This document shows, one piece after another, positions 39,083 to 47,795 of a stretch of DNA of 64,000 nt. The notes beneath the pieces were generated by a model. It ran no database searches and was not told the DNA's origin. It saw nothing but the letters and a program-made list of their open reading frames with translations. Every line of letters begins with the position of its first letter. The first letter of the stretch is position 1. The stretch is from assembly GCA_043807765.1 (NCBI GenBank), contig JAZDFQ010000052.1, forward strand, positions 1-64,000, read 5' to 3'. The position numbers and the translations under genes are program-made. Source of the stretch: Stygiobacter sp043807765 (lineage in GTDB: Bacteria; Bacteroidota; Ignavibacteria; Ignavibacteriales; Melioribacteraceae).

Positions 39083-39170
39083 TTTAGTGAATCTTGGTGT
39101 CTTAGTACCTTTGTGGCAGAAGAAAGCAACTGAAAAATTTTTTGCCACGAAGACTCAAAGACACAAAGAA
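39083..39170. repeat. Dispersed palindromic repeat, family 2
   Basis: GTGTCTTAGTACCTTTGTGGC is answered about 35 bases on by GCCACGAAGACTCAAAGACAC, forming a long imperfect stem. Related units lie at 53797-53862 and 58948-59050. It lies between the convergent GH63-like and GH89 genes and may act in transcript ending. Confidence 0.6.
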
Positions 39171-39202
39171 GTTAGTTCTCGATATTTGTTACTTGCTGCT
39201 CA

Positions 39203-41395
39203 TTAATTTTCAGCAAGATACTTGTTGTAGATTCTTTTCACTTCTTCAATAGAGTTGCCGGTAGGTTTAGTAACGTAAATATTGTTTTGTTTAGTCCAGC
39301 TTACTTCAAAATCCATCACTTTTTTATTGAAACTTTCCTTATCAAATTCTTTTCCGGTTTGTAATGATTCTTTCGCCAGCTCTATTAACATTTTCCAGCG
39401 CGGATAATAGAAATCTTTCATCATGCCGGACCATTGCTTTTGAGCATAATCATGCAGTTTTGAATTCTTATCTCCCCAAAGTGTAATTAGATTTCTTGCA
39501 TTCCATTCATAAAGTTTCTTTTCGCTTTCATTCGTTGCCCATTGTTTTGACTGATCAATCCAATTGCCAAGTAAAAATTCTTTCCGCGTTCCAAGCAGTA
39601 CATCAAGATCAAGAATTGCTTCCAACCATTTATCGCTAATCCTTTTATACTCGTCAAAATTCTTAGAGTTATATGCCGCTTCCATTTTCCGGTGCATTTC
39701 TATAGATAGGTCAGATAAACATTGTCTGGTCAAATCAACCAAATCATATGTATATCCCTCTGAGTTTCCAATTTCGTCTGAAGCTTCCAATAATAATTTT
39801 AGTGCTTTTCTAATGTCTGCCGGAGTGTAAAAAATTTCCGAGCGTACAAACGAACCACGTGAGAATTCCAAAGTTGGTCTCATGCAGTAATGAGCGCCTT
39901 GCGGTCCGTGTCTAAGATCGCGGCAATCATATAGAGTAGTAATAAGTATTTTCCAAGCTTCTTCAGCTTTTGCAGATTTCTTTCCGTAACGGCGAGCTAT
40001 GTATTTCATCGTCCATTCTTCTACATTCACCGAATCGGGATGCCATGTCATTTCAGTCATCAAATCGTAGATAAAAGGATTAGTTATCAACCCTTCCGGT
40101 GTTAAACCAATTCCTACTAAGTTTCCAGCTTTGGAATATTTTTGCAAGCCGGGCAATTCCTTGGTGACAGCATCGGTTCGTCCATACATTCCCATCTTTC
40201 CACCCCAATTATGAAGCATGCACCAAATCCATGGTTTGCTGTAAAATGCTTCAGTTTTTTTCCATTGAGGCTTCGCAGTTGCAAAGAGGTCTAGCAAAAT
40301 CATGTGTTCATTCGGAACAGCATTGAGATAAGCTTTTATTCTTTCGGAAGTCCAAAAATCTTCGTGAAGAAATATCCACGACTGCATTACGTTCACTGCT
40401 TGAGGATCTGCTTCAACCATACTTTGCGAAACTGCCTTTGATACATAAGCAAGATATTGCAAATCTCCGCTTATAGGATTCATCTCGTTAAATGTATCTG
40501 CTGAGTAAAGATGATCGGTTCCATAAAGTTCTGTTTGTTTTTTGATAAAGCGTTTTCCAATTTCCTTAAAGTGGGGATCAAGCGGATCTAGAATGTAAGT
40601 ACCATCAAATCCTTCCCATCCTTTCATTTTTTGAATTTTCGCTTCGGGAAATTTCGTAAGCAATGCTTTTGGAACATGCCCGGTGAAAGCGGGTAATACC
40701 GGTTTCATTCCAAGTAAGTGCATCCTTGCTAAAATCTTTTTCTGAAGTTCGCGATGTGAATCTATCCAGCTTTGCGGCAGAGGTCCGCCCCAACCATCAA
40801 TGTTTCCCATCCAACCCCAGCCAAAGTATGCGGGGCCCACAAAAAAATCTTGAAGGTCGTTGTCACTTAATCCCAACTCACGATAAACTTCTTGCCAAAC
40901 AGCTTCCTCACCGGTTATTGCCAAGGGCATATTAATTCCGTTCAATGCCATCCAGTCAATTTCTTTTTCCCAACGTTCCCAATCCCAGAAAGCCATGGTA
41001 TAACTAAATGTACAATAGTTGAAATAGTATCTATACTTGTAAGGAGTTTCAATATGAATTTTATTTTCTACGAAAGGTAGTTTCTTTGGAAGTTGGAGAT
41101 TATTCCCGCACCAGCTTATATGACTATTGCAATAATATTTTAGATACCAATTCAATGCAGAAATCACTTCAACGCCGGATGTTCCGCGAAGAACAATTTT
41201 GTTATTGTTACTCTCTATTTCGAAGTAATCATAATCTTGTTTTGCACTTAGCTCTACAACAAATTGTTTTGAGTTTTCACCCAGCAAGCGGCTAATAGCA
41301 TCACGAGCGGCTTCTTGCGGATATGATACTTTTGCAATGAGGAAAAAACAAATCCAAATTGCTAGTAATAGACTGCTATCTCTTTTCTTTTCCAT
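39203..41395 (-). CDS. Alpha-N-acetylglucosaminidase (GH89), exported
   Basis: A 730-residue GH89 enzyme, relative of human NAGLU. A signal peptide ends near AKVSYPQ. An N-terminal domain (SGVEVISALNWYLKYYCN) precedes the barrel (YRYYFNYCTFSYTMAFWDW, EIDWMALNGINMPLA, WGWMGNIDGWGGPLP). Catalytic residues are Glu304 in ADTFNEMNP and Glu434 in LTPEGLITNP, matching the two NAGLU glutamates. The helical C-terminal domain follows. It removes terminal alpha-linked N-acetylglucosamine, as in heparan-type, gastric-mucin or glycosyl-inositol glycans. It is divergent from the second TonB receptor gene; the operator at 41471 lies 76 bases upstream of its start, so both may be under the LacI-family regulator at 46729. 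Confidence 0.95.
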   Translation of the reverse strand: MEKKRDSSLLLAIWICFFLIAKVSYPQEAARDAISRLLGENSKQFVVELSAKQDYDYFEIESNNNKIVLRGTSGVEVISALNWYLKYYCNSHISWCGNNLQLPKKLPFVENKIHIETPYKYRYYFNYCTFSYTMAFWDWERWEKEIDWMALNGINMPLAITGEEAVWQEVYRELGLSDNDLQDFFVGPAYFGWGWMGNIDGWGGPLPQSWIDSHRELQKKILARMHLLGMKPVLPAFTGHVPKALLTKFPEAKIQKMKGWEGFDGTYILDPLDPHFKEIGKRFIKKQTELYGTDHLYSADTFNEMNPISGDLQYLAYVSKAVSQSMVEADPQAVNVMQSWIFLHEDFWTSERIKAYLNAVPNEHMILLDLFATAKPQWKKTEAFYSKPWIWCMLHNWGGKMGMYGRTDAVTKELPGLQKYSKAGNLVGIGLTPEGLITNPFIYDLMTEMTWHPDSVNVEEWTMKYIARRYGKKSAKAEEAWKILITTLYDCRDLRHGPQGAHYCMRPTLEFSRGSFVRSEIFYTPADIRKALKLLLEASDEIGNSEGYTYDLVDLTRQCLSDLSIEMHRKMEAAYNSKNFDEYKRISDKWLEAILDLDVLLGTRKEFLLGNWIDQSKQWATNESEKKLYEWNARNLITLWGDKNSKLHDYAQKQWSGMMKDFYYPRWKMLIELAKESLQTGKEFDKESFNKKVMDFEVSWTKQNNIYVTKPTGNSIEEVKRIYNKYLAEN

Positions 41396-41414
41396 TTTTA
41401 GTCCTTTAACTTCT

Positions 41415-41446
41415 CAAATATACTTTTCCGACAACAATTGTTTCAA
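41415..41446 (-). promoter_or_regulatory. Probable promoter of the GH89 gene
   Basis: On the minus strand TTGAAA (41446-41441) and TATATTTG (41422-41415) lie 18 bases apart. TATATTTG also fits the TAnnTTTG minus-7 element of Bacteroidota promoters. It starts about 20 bases upstream of the GH89 ATG, so the leader would be very short. Confidence 0.4.
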
Positions 41447-41470
41447 GCAAATTACAAATACGTTAATCAC

Positions 41471-41482
41471 TAAAGCGGTTTA
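41471..41482. promoter_or_regulatory. LacI-type operator O1
   Basis: TAAAGCGGTTTA: a 12-bp inverted repeat with central CG and one unpaired position per arm. The first of three identical copies in the GH89/TonB receptor intergenic region. It lies upstream of the presumed GH89 promoter. Confidence 0.6.
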
Positions 41483-41531
41483 GGTAAAATAGGGTTTTTT
41501 AGATTAAATTTTCATATATAATCTTGTAGCA

Positions 41532-41548
41532 GCTTGATATAATCAAGC
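41532..41548. promoter_or_regulatory. Perfect inverted repeat in the receptor/GH89 intergenic region
   Basis: GCTTGATATAATCAAGC has 7-base arms with a 3-base centre. It differs from the TAAAGCGGTTTA sites and could bind another regulator or form a hairpin. No T-tract follows directly. Confidence 0.3.
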
Positions 41549-41709
41549 GTCTGGTTATTTGATTTTTTGCATTTTTTTGCTAAAAACCGCACTTGGTGGT
41601 TTATACTCAATGATCACAAGCCAATTAAAGCTTTCAACTGGAAGGAAATCACTTTTTTCATTTTCAAGAGATAAAAACAAAAAATTTTTAGGCAAACCAA
41701 AAAAAGTAT

Positions 41710-41751
41710 TTGACACTAAATAAAAATGGCTTATATTACTAAAGCGGTTTA
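41710..41751 (+). promoter_or_regulatory. Promoter of the second TonB receptor operon with operator O2
   Basis: TTGACA (41710-41715), 16 bases, TATATT (41732-41737). The second identical copy of TAAAGCGGTTTA (41740-41751) begins two bases after the -10 element and so covers the expected start of transcription. This is the classic place for repression. Confidence 0.65.
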
Positions 41752-41813
41752 GTAAAACTTTCTAATCTTCCTCTTTTGCAGTCATTAATTGTTTTGTTGA
41801 TAGTTGAAATAAA

Positions 41814-41825
41814 TAAAGCGGTTTA
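41814..41825. promoter_or_regulatory. LacI-type operator O3
   Basis: Third identical TAAAGCGGTTTA, in the 5' leader 48 bases before the receptor ATG. Centres of O2 and O3 are 74 bases apart, those of O1 and O2 269 bases, which would permit DNA looping. Confidence 0.6.
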
Positions 41826-41873
41826 TCAAAAATAAACTGAAATCACAAATACATCGAACTAAGAGAGAAATCA

Positions 41874-44852
41874 ATGAAATCAATTGCACGCCAAAAACTC
41901 TTACTTCTCTTTTTTGTCCTAACCTATTCGTCTGTCTTTTCCCAAAATACTATTAAGGGACTAGTAGCTGATTCATTAACACATGAAGAACTAATAGGTG
42001 CAACCGTTGTTCTAACCGGAACATCATTCGGTTCAGCTTGCGATATAGAAGGAGAATATAAAGTGTCTGGAATTCCAGACGGGAAGTATACTCTTAGAGT
42101 TTCTTACATCGGTTACAAAACCAAGTTTCTCGATGTTACTCTAAAGAATAAGCAAACCCTTGAACTGTATTTTCAGTTAAGTGCAGAAAATCTAGAGGGG
42201 AAAACAATAGTTGTTACTGCTCAAGCATTGGGACAAGCAGCAGCAATTAACCAGCAGATATCATCTAATACTATTGTCAACGTAATCTCAGAACAAAAAA
42301 TTAAAGAATTACCGGATGCTAATGCTGCTGAAGCTTTGGGCCGTTTACCCGGTGTATCTGTTGTTCGTTCCGGTGGCGAAGCTAGTAAAATAACACTACG
42401 TGGTTTGAATCAAAATCTTACTACAGTTACGGTAGATGGAATTAAACTTTCTCCAACAGATGCTGATTCAAGAGGTTTGGATTTAAGTACCATTTCACAA
42501 GGTTCACTTTCTGGGATAGTATTATCTAAAGCTATTACTTCCGATATGGAAGCAGAAGCTATAGCCGGTAACGTAAACTTTGTAACAAAAACGGCTCCGG
42601 AAATCAGAGTTTTACAAGTTGACGCATTTGGTGCGTACAGTTCTTTAGATAAAACTCACGATCAATACAATATCCTTGGCAAGTACGGCGAAAGATTTTT
42701 TGATAATGTTCTTGGTGTACAGGTATTTGGTAATTATGAAAAGAGAAACCGTAGTAGTGAAGCCTATGGTGTTGGATATGATTTTTATAATGATAGAGCC
42801 AAATATCAAATACAGAATTTTTCACTTACCTACACTCCCGAAACCAGAAAAAGGGGAGGTGTAAAAGTTATTCTTGATTTGAATACACCAGACGATGGTG
42901 TTATTAAACTGAATGCTGAGTACAACAGAACAGAGAGAAGACTATCATCAATTTCCAGAAACTACCCAACTACCGGAGCTGATGTTGGTTTTGATTTCAC
43001 CGGGTTAGATATAAATACCGACATTAAAAATATTTCACTACAAGGAAAGAATCATTTATATGGTTGGCAGGTAAATTGGAATTTCTCTTACTCAGAATCC
43101 AATTCCGAAAACCCATATAACAATGTAATGCATTTCAACGAGGGTATGGATGCGCCGGAATCGGGTATGAATTTTGTCCCCGAAGAATTAAGGCATGGAC
43201 CATACGAAGCTCTTATTCCTTATGCTATTAATAATTTCGGCATATCTTATTTCAATAGAACGGAAGTTAGAACTTCTACCAATTTGGATTATGAAAAAAC
43301 ATTTTTCGTCGACGCAAAGAGGCAATATAATTTATTTGATATGTCTGGCGAATTAAAATTTGGTATTAAATATCGATCTAAATATCACAGAAGAACCTCC
43401 ACTTTAACCCAGGCAAGGTATTATTTAGGTACCGGGTTTTATAGCTCCATTCTTCTTCCTAACGGAAGTATAGTGCCTAAAGATGCTGCTAAATACGGTT
43501 ACCAAAATTTGATGATGTTATCCGGTCAAATTCTACTCCCGAATTTTCTTAGTACTAGTACACGCGATATTTATGGTAAATACTTGTTGAACCCAATGAT
43601 TGATCCAAACCGGGCAAGAGCCTGGTTTGATATGAATATTAACGGTATTAACCCGGCAACACGTGTACATGAATATGTGCCCGATCATGCAGAGGACGGT
43701 ACAAATTATAACCTTACTGAAAATATCGCTTCCGGTTATATAATGAATACTTTGAACTTAGGAACAGTAGCAACTGTAATTGCCGGATTAAGAGTAGAGG
43801 CTGACGACAATACGTATAATGCACTTTACTCACCATACATTACTACTGAGTGGTCAACTTTTATGGATACAACTACGCAACATACAGAAGCAATTCTTTT
43901 ACCGAATCTTCATATCATATTAAAACCTACAGAATATTTGAATATCAGATTTGCTGCATTTAGAGGTTTGGAGAGGCCTAACTTTAATTTCAGACTTCCT
44001 ACATACGTAATTGGAAATCAAGGTTCAGCTTTTGACGATAAAGCATTTGTGGTCTTAGGTAACACAGCACTTAAAAACGCCGATGCCTGGAACTTTGAAG
44101 TGAACATGCAATTATTTAGTAACGAAATCGGATTGTTCTCAGTTTCAGGTTTCTATAAAAATATTAAAAATGAAGTTCATCAACTTTGGCATACCCCTAT
44201 TCTCGATAAGGCAACTGCAGATAGCTTAGGTATTAAATACATTAATAATACCGCGCCGTTTACATCAACCTATAAGATAATATATCCTTATAATTCTAAT
44301 AAACCTACGCGCGTATGGGGTTTTGAAGTTGAACATCAGGCTAATTTTCAGTATTTGCCCGGTTTGTTAAGCAATATTGTGCTTAGCTATAATTTTTCCA
44401 TAGTAAGAACTGAAACATACACTCCTTCCATAAAATTCCAGGAATATTCTGTTACAGTTCCAGGTTTCCCATTCCCGGTAAAAAGAACAAAAGTAGTTTA
44501 CTACGAAGACAAAACAAGAATTGCCAATTCTCCAGACTTTTTTGGCAATGTCTCTTTAGGTTATGATATAGCAGGTTTCTCATGCCGTATTTCTTACTTC
44601 TATCAGAGTGAATTCTATAACGGATTTTCAGCCGATGGCCTTTCCAACAATATACAGAAGAAATTCGGCAGGGTAGATTTATCACTCAAACAAAAAATTA
44701 CCGACAATTTCTCCATCGGTTTGAATGTTAATAACCTAACAAATGCTGAAGAAGGAACTACAATGGAAGACACAATCTATGGATATAGACTAGATGCTTC
44801 TAGCTACAGGTATGGTACTTCAGCCGATGTTTGGTTACGAGTATCTCTATGA
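41874..44852 (+). CDS. TonB-dependent outer-membrane receptor
   Basis: A 992-residue TonB-dependent receptor with signal peptide (LLFFVLTYSSVFSQ). A carboxypeptidase-regulatory-like domain (IKGLVADSLTHEELIGATVV, about 25-105) is followed by a plug (IKELPDANAAEALGRLPGVS, ITLRGLNQNLTTVTVDGIK, AIAGNVNFVTKTAP) and a barrel ending in VWLRVSL. The plug style (DANAAEALGRLPGVS) is that of the longer TBDRs found in Bacteroidota and Caulobacter, which differ from the first receptor in this window. It is followed by a T9SS-secreted beta-helix protein and no SusD. Three operator copies upstream point to tight sugar-dependent control. Confidence 0.92.
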   Translation: MKSIARQKLLLLFFVLTYSSVFSQNTIKGLVADSLTHEELIGATVVLTGTSFGSACDIEGEYKVSGIPDGKYTLRVSYIGYKTKFLDVTLKNKQTLELYFQLSAENLEGKTIVVTAQALGQAAAINQQISSNTIVNVISEQKIKELPDANAAEALGRLPGVSVVRSGGEASKITLRGLNQNLTTVTVDGIKLSPTDADSRGLDLSTISQGSLSGIVLSKAITSDMEAEAIAGNVNFVTKTAPEIRVLQVDAFGAYSSLDKTHDQYNILGKYGERFFDNVLGVQVFGNYEKRNRSSEAYGVGYDFYNDRAKYQIQNFSLTYTPETRKRGGVKVILDLNTPDDGVIKLNAEYNRTERRLSSISRNYPTTGADVGFDFTGLDINTDIKNISLQGKNHLYGWQVNWNFSYSESNSENPYNNVMHFNEGMDAPESGMNFVPEELRHGPYEALIPYAINNFGISYFNRTEVRTSTNLDYEKTFFVDAKRQYNLFDMSGELKFGIKYRSKYHRRTSTLTQARYYLGTGFYSSILLPNGSIVPKDAAKYGYQNLMMLSGQILLPNFLSTSTRDIYGKYLLNPMIDPNRARAWFDMNINGINPATRVHEYVPDHAEDGTNYNLTENIASGYIMNTLNLGTVATVIAGLRVEADDNTYNALYSPYITTEWSTFMDTTTQHTEAILLPNLHIILKPTEYLNIRFAAFRGLERPNFNFRLPTYVIGNQGSAFDDKAFVVLGNTALKNADAWNFEVNMQLFSNEIGLFSVSGFYKNIKNEVHQLWHTPILDKATADSLGIKYINNTAPFTSTYKIIYPYNSNKPTRVWGFEVEHQANFQYLPGLLSNIVLSYNFSIVRTETYTPSIKFQEYSVTVPGFPFPVKRTKVVYYEDKTRIANSPDFFGNVSLGYDIAGFSCRISYFYQSEFYNGFSADGLSNNIQKKFGRVDLSLKQKITDNFSIGLNVNNLTNAEEGTTMEDTIYGYRLDASSYRYGTSADVWLRVSL

Positions 44853-44922
44853 TAAAAATTTGGATTAATCGCTCTATGAAATATCCAATAAACCAACAAC
44901 TAACTATTATTTAGGAGGTTCC

Positions 44923-46632
44923 ATGAAGAAATCTTTTCTCTTTTTGACAAGTGCAATATTTATACTGTCTATGAGTATTAATTTATTTGCACAGTCTCAT
45001 CAAATGTACCTAAAAGCACCTACTTCGGTAGAGTATATTAACAAAATAATTATGGGCGATACATTATCGAATGGAAAAAGAGCAGACTACGATCGCGTAT
45101 ACGTTTTACAACGTGGCGGTATGTGGTTTTTTAATGATGTAATAAAAAATATTGGTTGGGATGTAAGAATTCAAGCCGAAGATGTTACTGGTGCAAAGCC
45201 AATCATTTACGGTACGGTTGCAAATAATAGTACCACTGTTCCGATAGATTTTATTGATTCTCAGGGCAGTGTTTATCTTAAAAATATTGTTGTAAATGGT
45301 ATTTCGGATTTTGATGCTGATTACACAAAATGGCAACATGCGGCTCCAAGAGAATTGGTTGTTTGGAACGTTTCAGGCGATTACACTTTAGTTTGTGACG
45401 GTTGTATCTTTTTACATGCTTATCAGGCAGATCTCAGAACTTTTTCGGGTATCCGTTCAATAAAAATTACCAATTGTATCTTCGCTAATAGCGGTACCGG
45501 TACATACGATAACATGGGTGATGGAAGAGCTGTTGATCTTAGAAAAACATCTTGCGATTCTTTAATTATGTACAACAATACATTTGTTAACGGGCAAGAT
45601 AGAGTTGTAAGACATATTTCCAGCACAGCAAGTTTGAATTTTGTGGTTTTTGAACATAATACAATAGTACATAACGGTGGTAGATATGGTGTTATGGCTT
45701 TCGGCTTACTCGGAAAGGATACTAAAATACAAATTAAGAACAATTTGTTTTTAGACCCTATGGCATTCGGTGCCGATACTGCTTCACAGCGTCAATACGA
45801 TTTCTTGGAGTCCAAGGAAACTTTCAGCTCGACAATTACAAATAAAGGCAATATGGTGATGGTATATCATCAAAGAGATACAACAGCAGCATCAATAGAC
45901 AATACACTCAAATTCGATATTACCAATAATCAATATGCTTTCACAACTGAAATTCAAAATACCTGGGCAACAATAAAAGCATGGAACCCAACTCTGAAAA
46001 TGCCTTCTCCGCTCAGTAATTTTATCCAAAGTAAAGTAAGTGCAAATGCATTTACAAAAGTAGATCCATTCTCATTTGCAAAAGTTCCAAAACCAATGAC
46101 AGGTATGGTTACCTGGAATCTTTCCCCATTGCCGGAAGGTGCAGGAGAAAACTCTAGCGGTGGTTCTAAATTTCAAGACATGGATAGAAGACCAACTACA
46201 TATTATAGAGATACGCTAAATTGTTCTTATGCAACTACATTACCAGCTTACACAGCCGGTACAAAAAGCTATCCGTTAGGAGACTTAAACTGGTTCCCTA
46301 CAAAGAAAACTGCATGGTTAGCTGCCGGCGGTTGGACTGGAGTTGAAAAAATTACCGAAGTAATACCAACACAATTTAGTTTAGAGCAGAATTATCCAAA
46401 CCCATTCAACCCAACTACAAGTATTAAATTCAGTGTTCCAACAACCGGTTTAGTTTCTTTAGCAATTTATAATGTACTTGGTCAAGAAGTAGCAAGATTA
46501 GTAAATAAAGAATTGACTGCGGGTACTTATGAATATTCATTCGATGCTAAGAATTTAGCTTCCGGTATGTATGTATATCAATTAAAGTCAGATAATTTTG
46601 TTCAATCAAAGAAAATGATGCTTGTTAAGTAA
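44923..46632 (+). CDS. T9SS-secreted right-handed beta-helix protein
   Basis: A 569-residue secreted protein. The signal peptide ends near NLFAQ. A central region of short strand repeats (VYLKNIVVNGI, YTLVCDGCIFLHAY, SIKITNCIFANS, SLIMYNNTFVNG, FVVFEHNTIVHNGG, KIQIKNNLFLD; about residues 110-285) is typical of parallel beta-helix pectate-lyase-like folds. A T9SS type A domain with YPNPFNPTT at about 491 closes it. No lyase or hydrolase residues could be assigned, so it may be an enzyme of an unassigned family or a glycan-binding partner of the receptor. AGGAGG sits 6 bases before the ATG. The gene ends at a strong terminator. Confidence 0.75.
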   Translation: MKKSFLFLTSAIFILSMSINLFAQSHQMYLKAPTSVEYINKIIMGDTLSNGKRADYDRVYVLQRGGMWFFNDVIKNIGWDVRIQAEDVTGAKPIIYGTVANNSTTVPIDFIDSQGSVYLKNIVVNGISDFDADYTKWQHAAPRELVVWNVSGDYTLVCDGCIFLHAYQADLRTFSGIRSIKITNCIFANSGTGTYDNMGDGRAVDLRKTSCDSLIMYNNTFVNGQDRVVRHISSTASLNFVVFEHNTIVHNGGRYGVMAFGLLGKDTKIQIKNNLFLDPMAFGADTASQRQYDFLESKETFSSTITNKGNMVMVYHQRDTTAASIDNTLKFDITNNQYAFTTEIQNTWATIKAWNPTLKMPSPLSNFIQSKVSANAFTKVDPFSFAKVPKPMTGMVTWNLSPLPEGAGENSSGGSKFQDMDRRPTTYYRDTLNCSYATTLPAYTAGTKSYPLGDLNWFPTKKTAWLAAGGWTGVEKITEVIPTQFSLEQNYPNPFNPTTSIKFSVPTTGLVSLAIYNVLGQEVARLVNKELTAGTYEYSFDAKNLASGMYVYQLKSDNFVQSKKMMLVK

Positions 46633-46651
46633 TATGTTGTTGTAATTAAAG

Positions 46652-46681
46652 TATCCTCCCGTTTGCGGGAGGATATTTTTT
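46652..46681 (+). terminator. Strong intrinsic terminator after the receptor operon
   Basis: TATCCTCCCG (46652-46661), loop TTTG, CGGGAGGATA (46666-46675), then TTTTTT. A perfect 10-bp stem and T-tract, between the beta-helix gene and the LacI-family gene. Confidence 0.93.
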
Positions 46682-46728
46682 AAGCTTTGCATATTGATTA
46701 ATTAGGTACTAACATCAGAAGAGTGAAA

Positions 46729-47745
46729 ATGACAATTACTGATATAGCAAAACTCGCTAATGTTTCTCCTTCGGCTGTGTCGATTGTATTAAACAATAAG
46801 ACGGGTGTTTCCGAAAAAACCCGTGCAAGAGTTTTAGAAATAATTAAAAAATACAATTTTACACCTAACAACATCGCGCAAGCTTTAGTTGCTAAAGAAA
46901 CAAAGAGTATTGGACTAATTATTAAGGAAATTGATAATCCTTACTTTGCTAAAGTAATGAAAGGGGTTTATGACACTAGCTCTCAACTTGGATATTCGGT
47001 TTTGCTTGGAAGTTCGGAATTGTCGCTTGAAAAGGAATCGGAAATAATAAATACCTTTTTGAATAAAAGGGTTGATGGTTTAATTATTTCTCCGTTGCAA
47101 AGTGAAAGGGCAGATTTTTCATATCTGGCTAATCTAGTTAATGCCAATTATTCGTTAGTGATTCTAGGTATGATTCAAAACTTTCTTACAAATACTGTGG
47201 ATATTGATAACTACAAAGCCGCATACGATGCAGTTTCTTATTTAATTAAGTTGGGACATAAAAATATTGCACATTTAGCCGGACCAATTCATTCCGGTCA
47301 TGGGCTGAAGCGACTTGAAGGTTATAAGCAAGCACATATCGATAATTACATTCCTATAAACAATTCTTTCATTATTCCTATAGAACCATATACTACTAAT
47401 GGATATCAGGCCGCTTTAGATTTGTTTGCTACCGAGAAAGAATATCCTACTGCAGTGTTCTGTTATAACGACCTTATAGCAATAGGTGTTATTGAAGCAC
47501 TTACCAAACTAAATATTAAAGTGCCGGAAAAAGTTTCTGTTGTTGGTTTTGATAATATTGATTTCAGTGGATTTGTGAGAATACCTTTAACAACAGTTCA
47601 AATGCCGGCTTACGAAATTGGGAAGGCTGCTACCCAATTACTTATTAAGCAAATATCAAATTCTTCAAAGCAACTAAATGAAAACATAACATTAGAACAT
47701 ACTCTAATAGTACGAGAATCTTGTGCCAGACTTGAAACAATTTGA
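46729..47745 (+). CDS. LacI-family transcriptional regulator
   Basis: A 338-residue LacI/GalR repressor. HTH at the N-terminus (ITDIAKLANVSPSAVSIVL, about 3-21), then hinge and effector domain (SIGLIIKEIDNPYFAKVMKG; VSVVGFDNIDFSGF; MPAYEIGKAA). The chosen ATG at 46729 has AGAAGAG five bases upstream; the GTG at 46723 lies in that site. It sits just after the TBDR operon whose promoter carries three TAAAGCGGTTTA copies, and before the PI-PLC and inositol genes. It is the best candidate to bind those operators; an inositol- or sugar-derived inducer is inference. Confidence 0.9.
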   Translation: MTITDIAKLANVSPSAVSIVLNNKTGVSEKTRARVLEIIKKYNFTPNNIAQALVAKETKSIGLIIKEIDNPYFAKVMKGVYDTSSQLGYSVLLGSSELSLEKESEIINTFLNKRVDGLIISPLQSERADFSYLANLVNANYSLVILGMIQNFLTNTVDIDNYKAAYDAVSYLIKLGHKNIAHLAGPIHSGHGLKRLEGYKQAHIDNYIPINNSFIIPIEPYTTNGYQAALDLFATEKEYPTAVFCYNDLIAIGVIEALTKLNIKVPEKVSVVGFDNIDFSGFVRIPLTTVQMPAYEIGKAATQLLIKQISNSSKQLNENITLEHTLIVRESCARLETI

Positions 47746-47795
47746 GTCTGTCTTTATTCTATTCATGACTAGGGATAAAAACTTACGAGAAGTAA

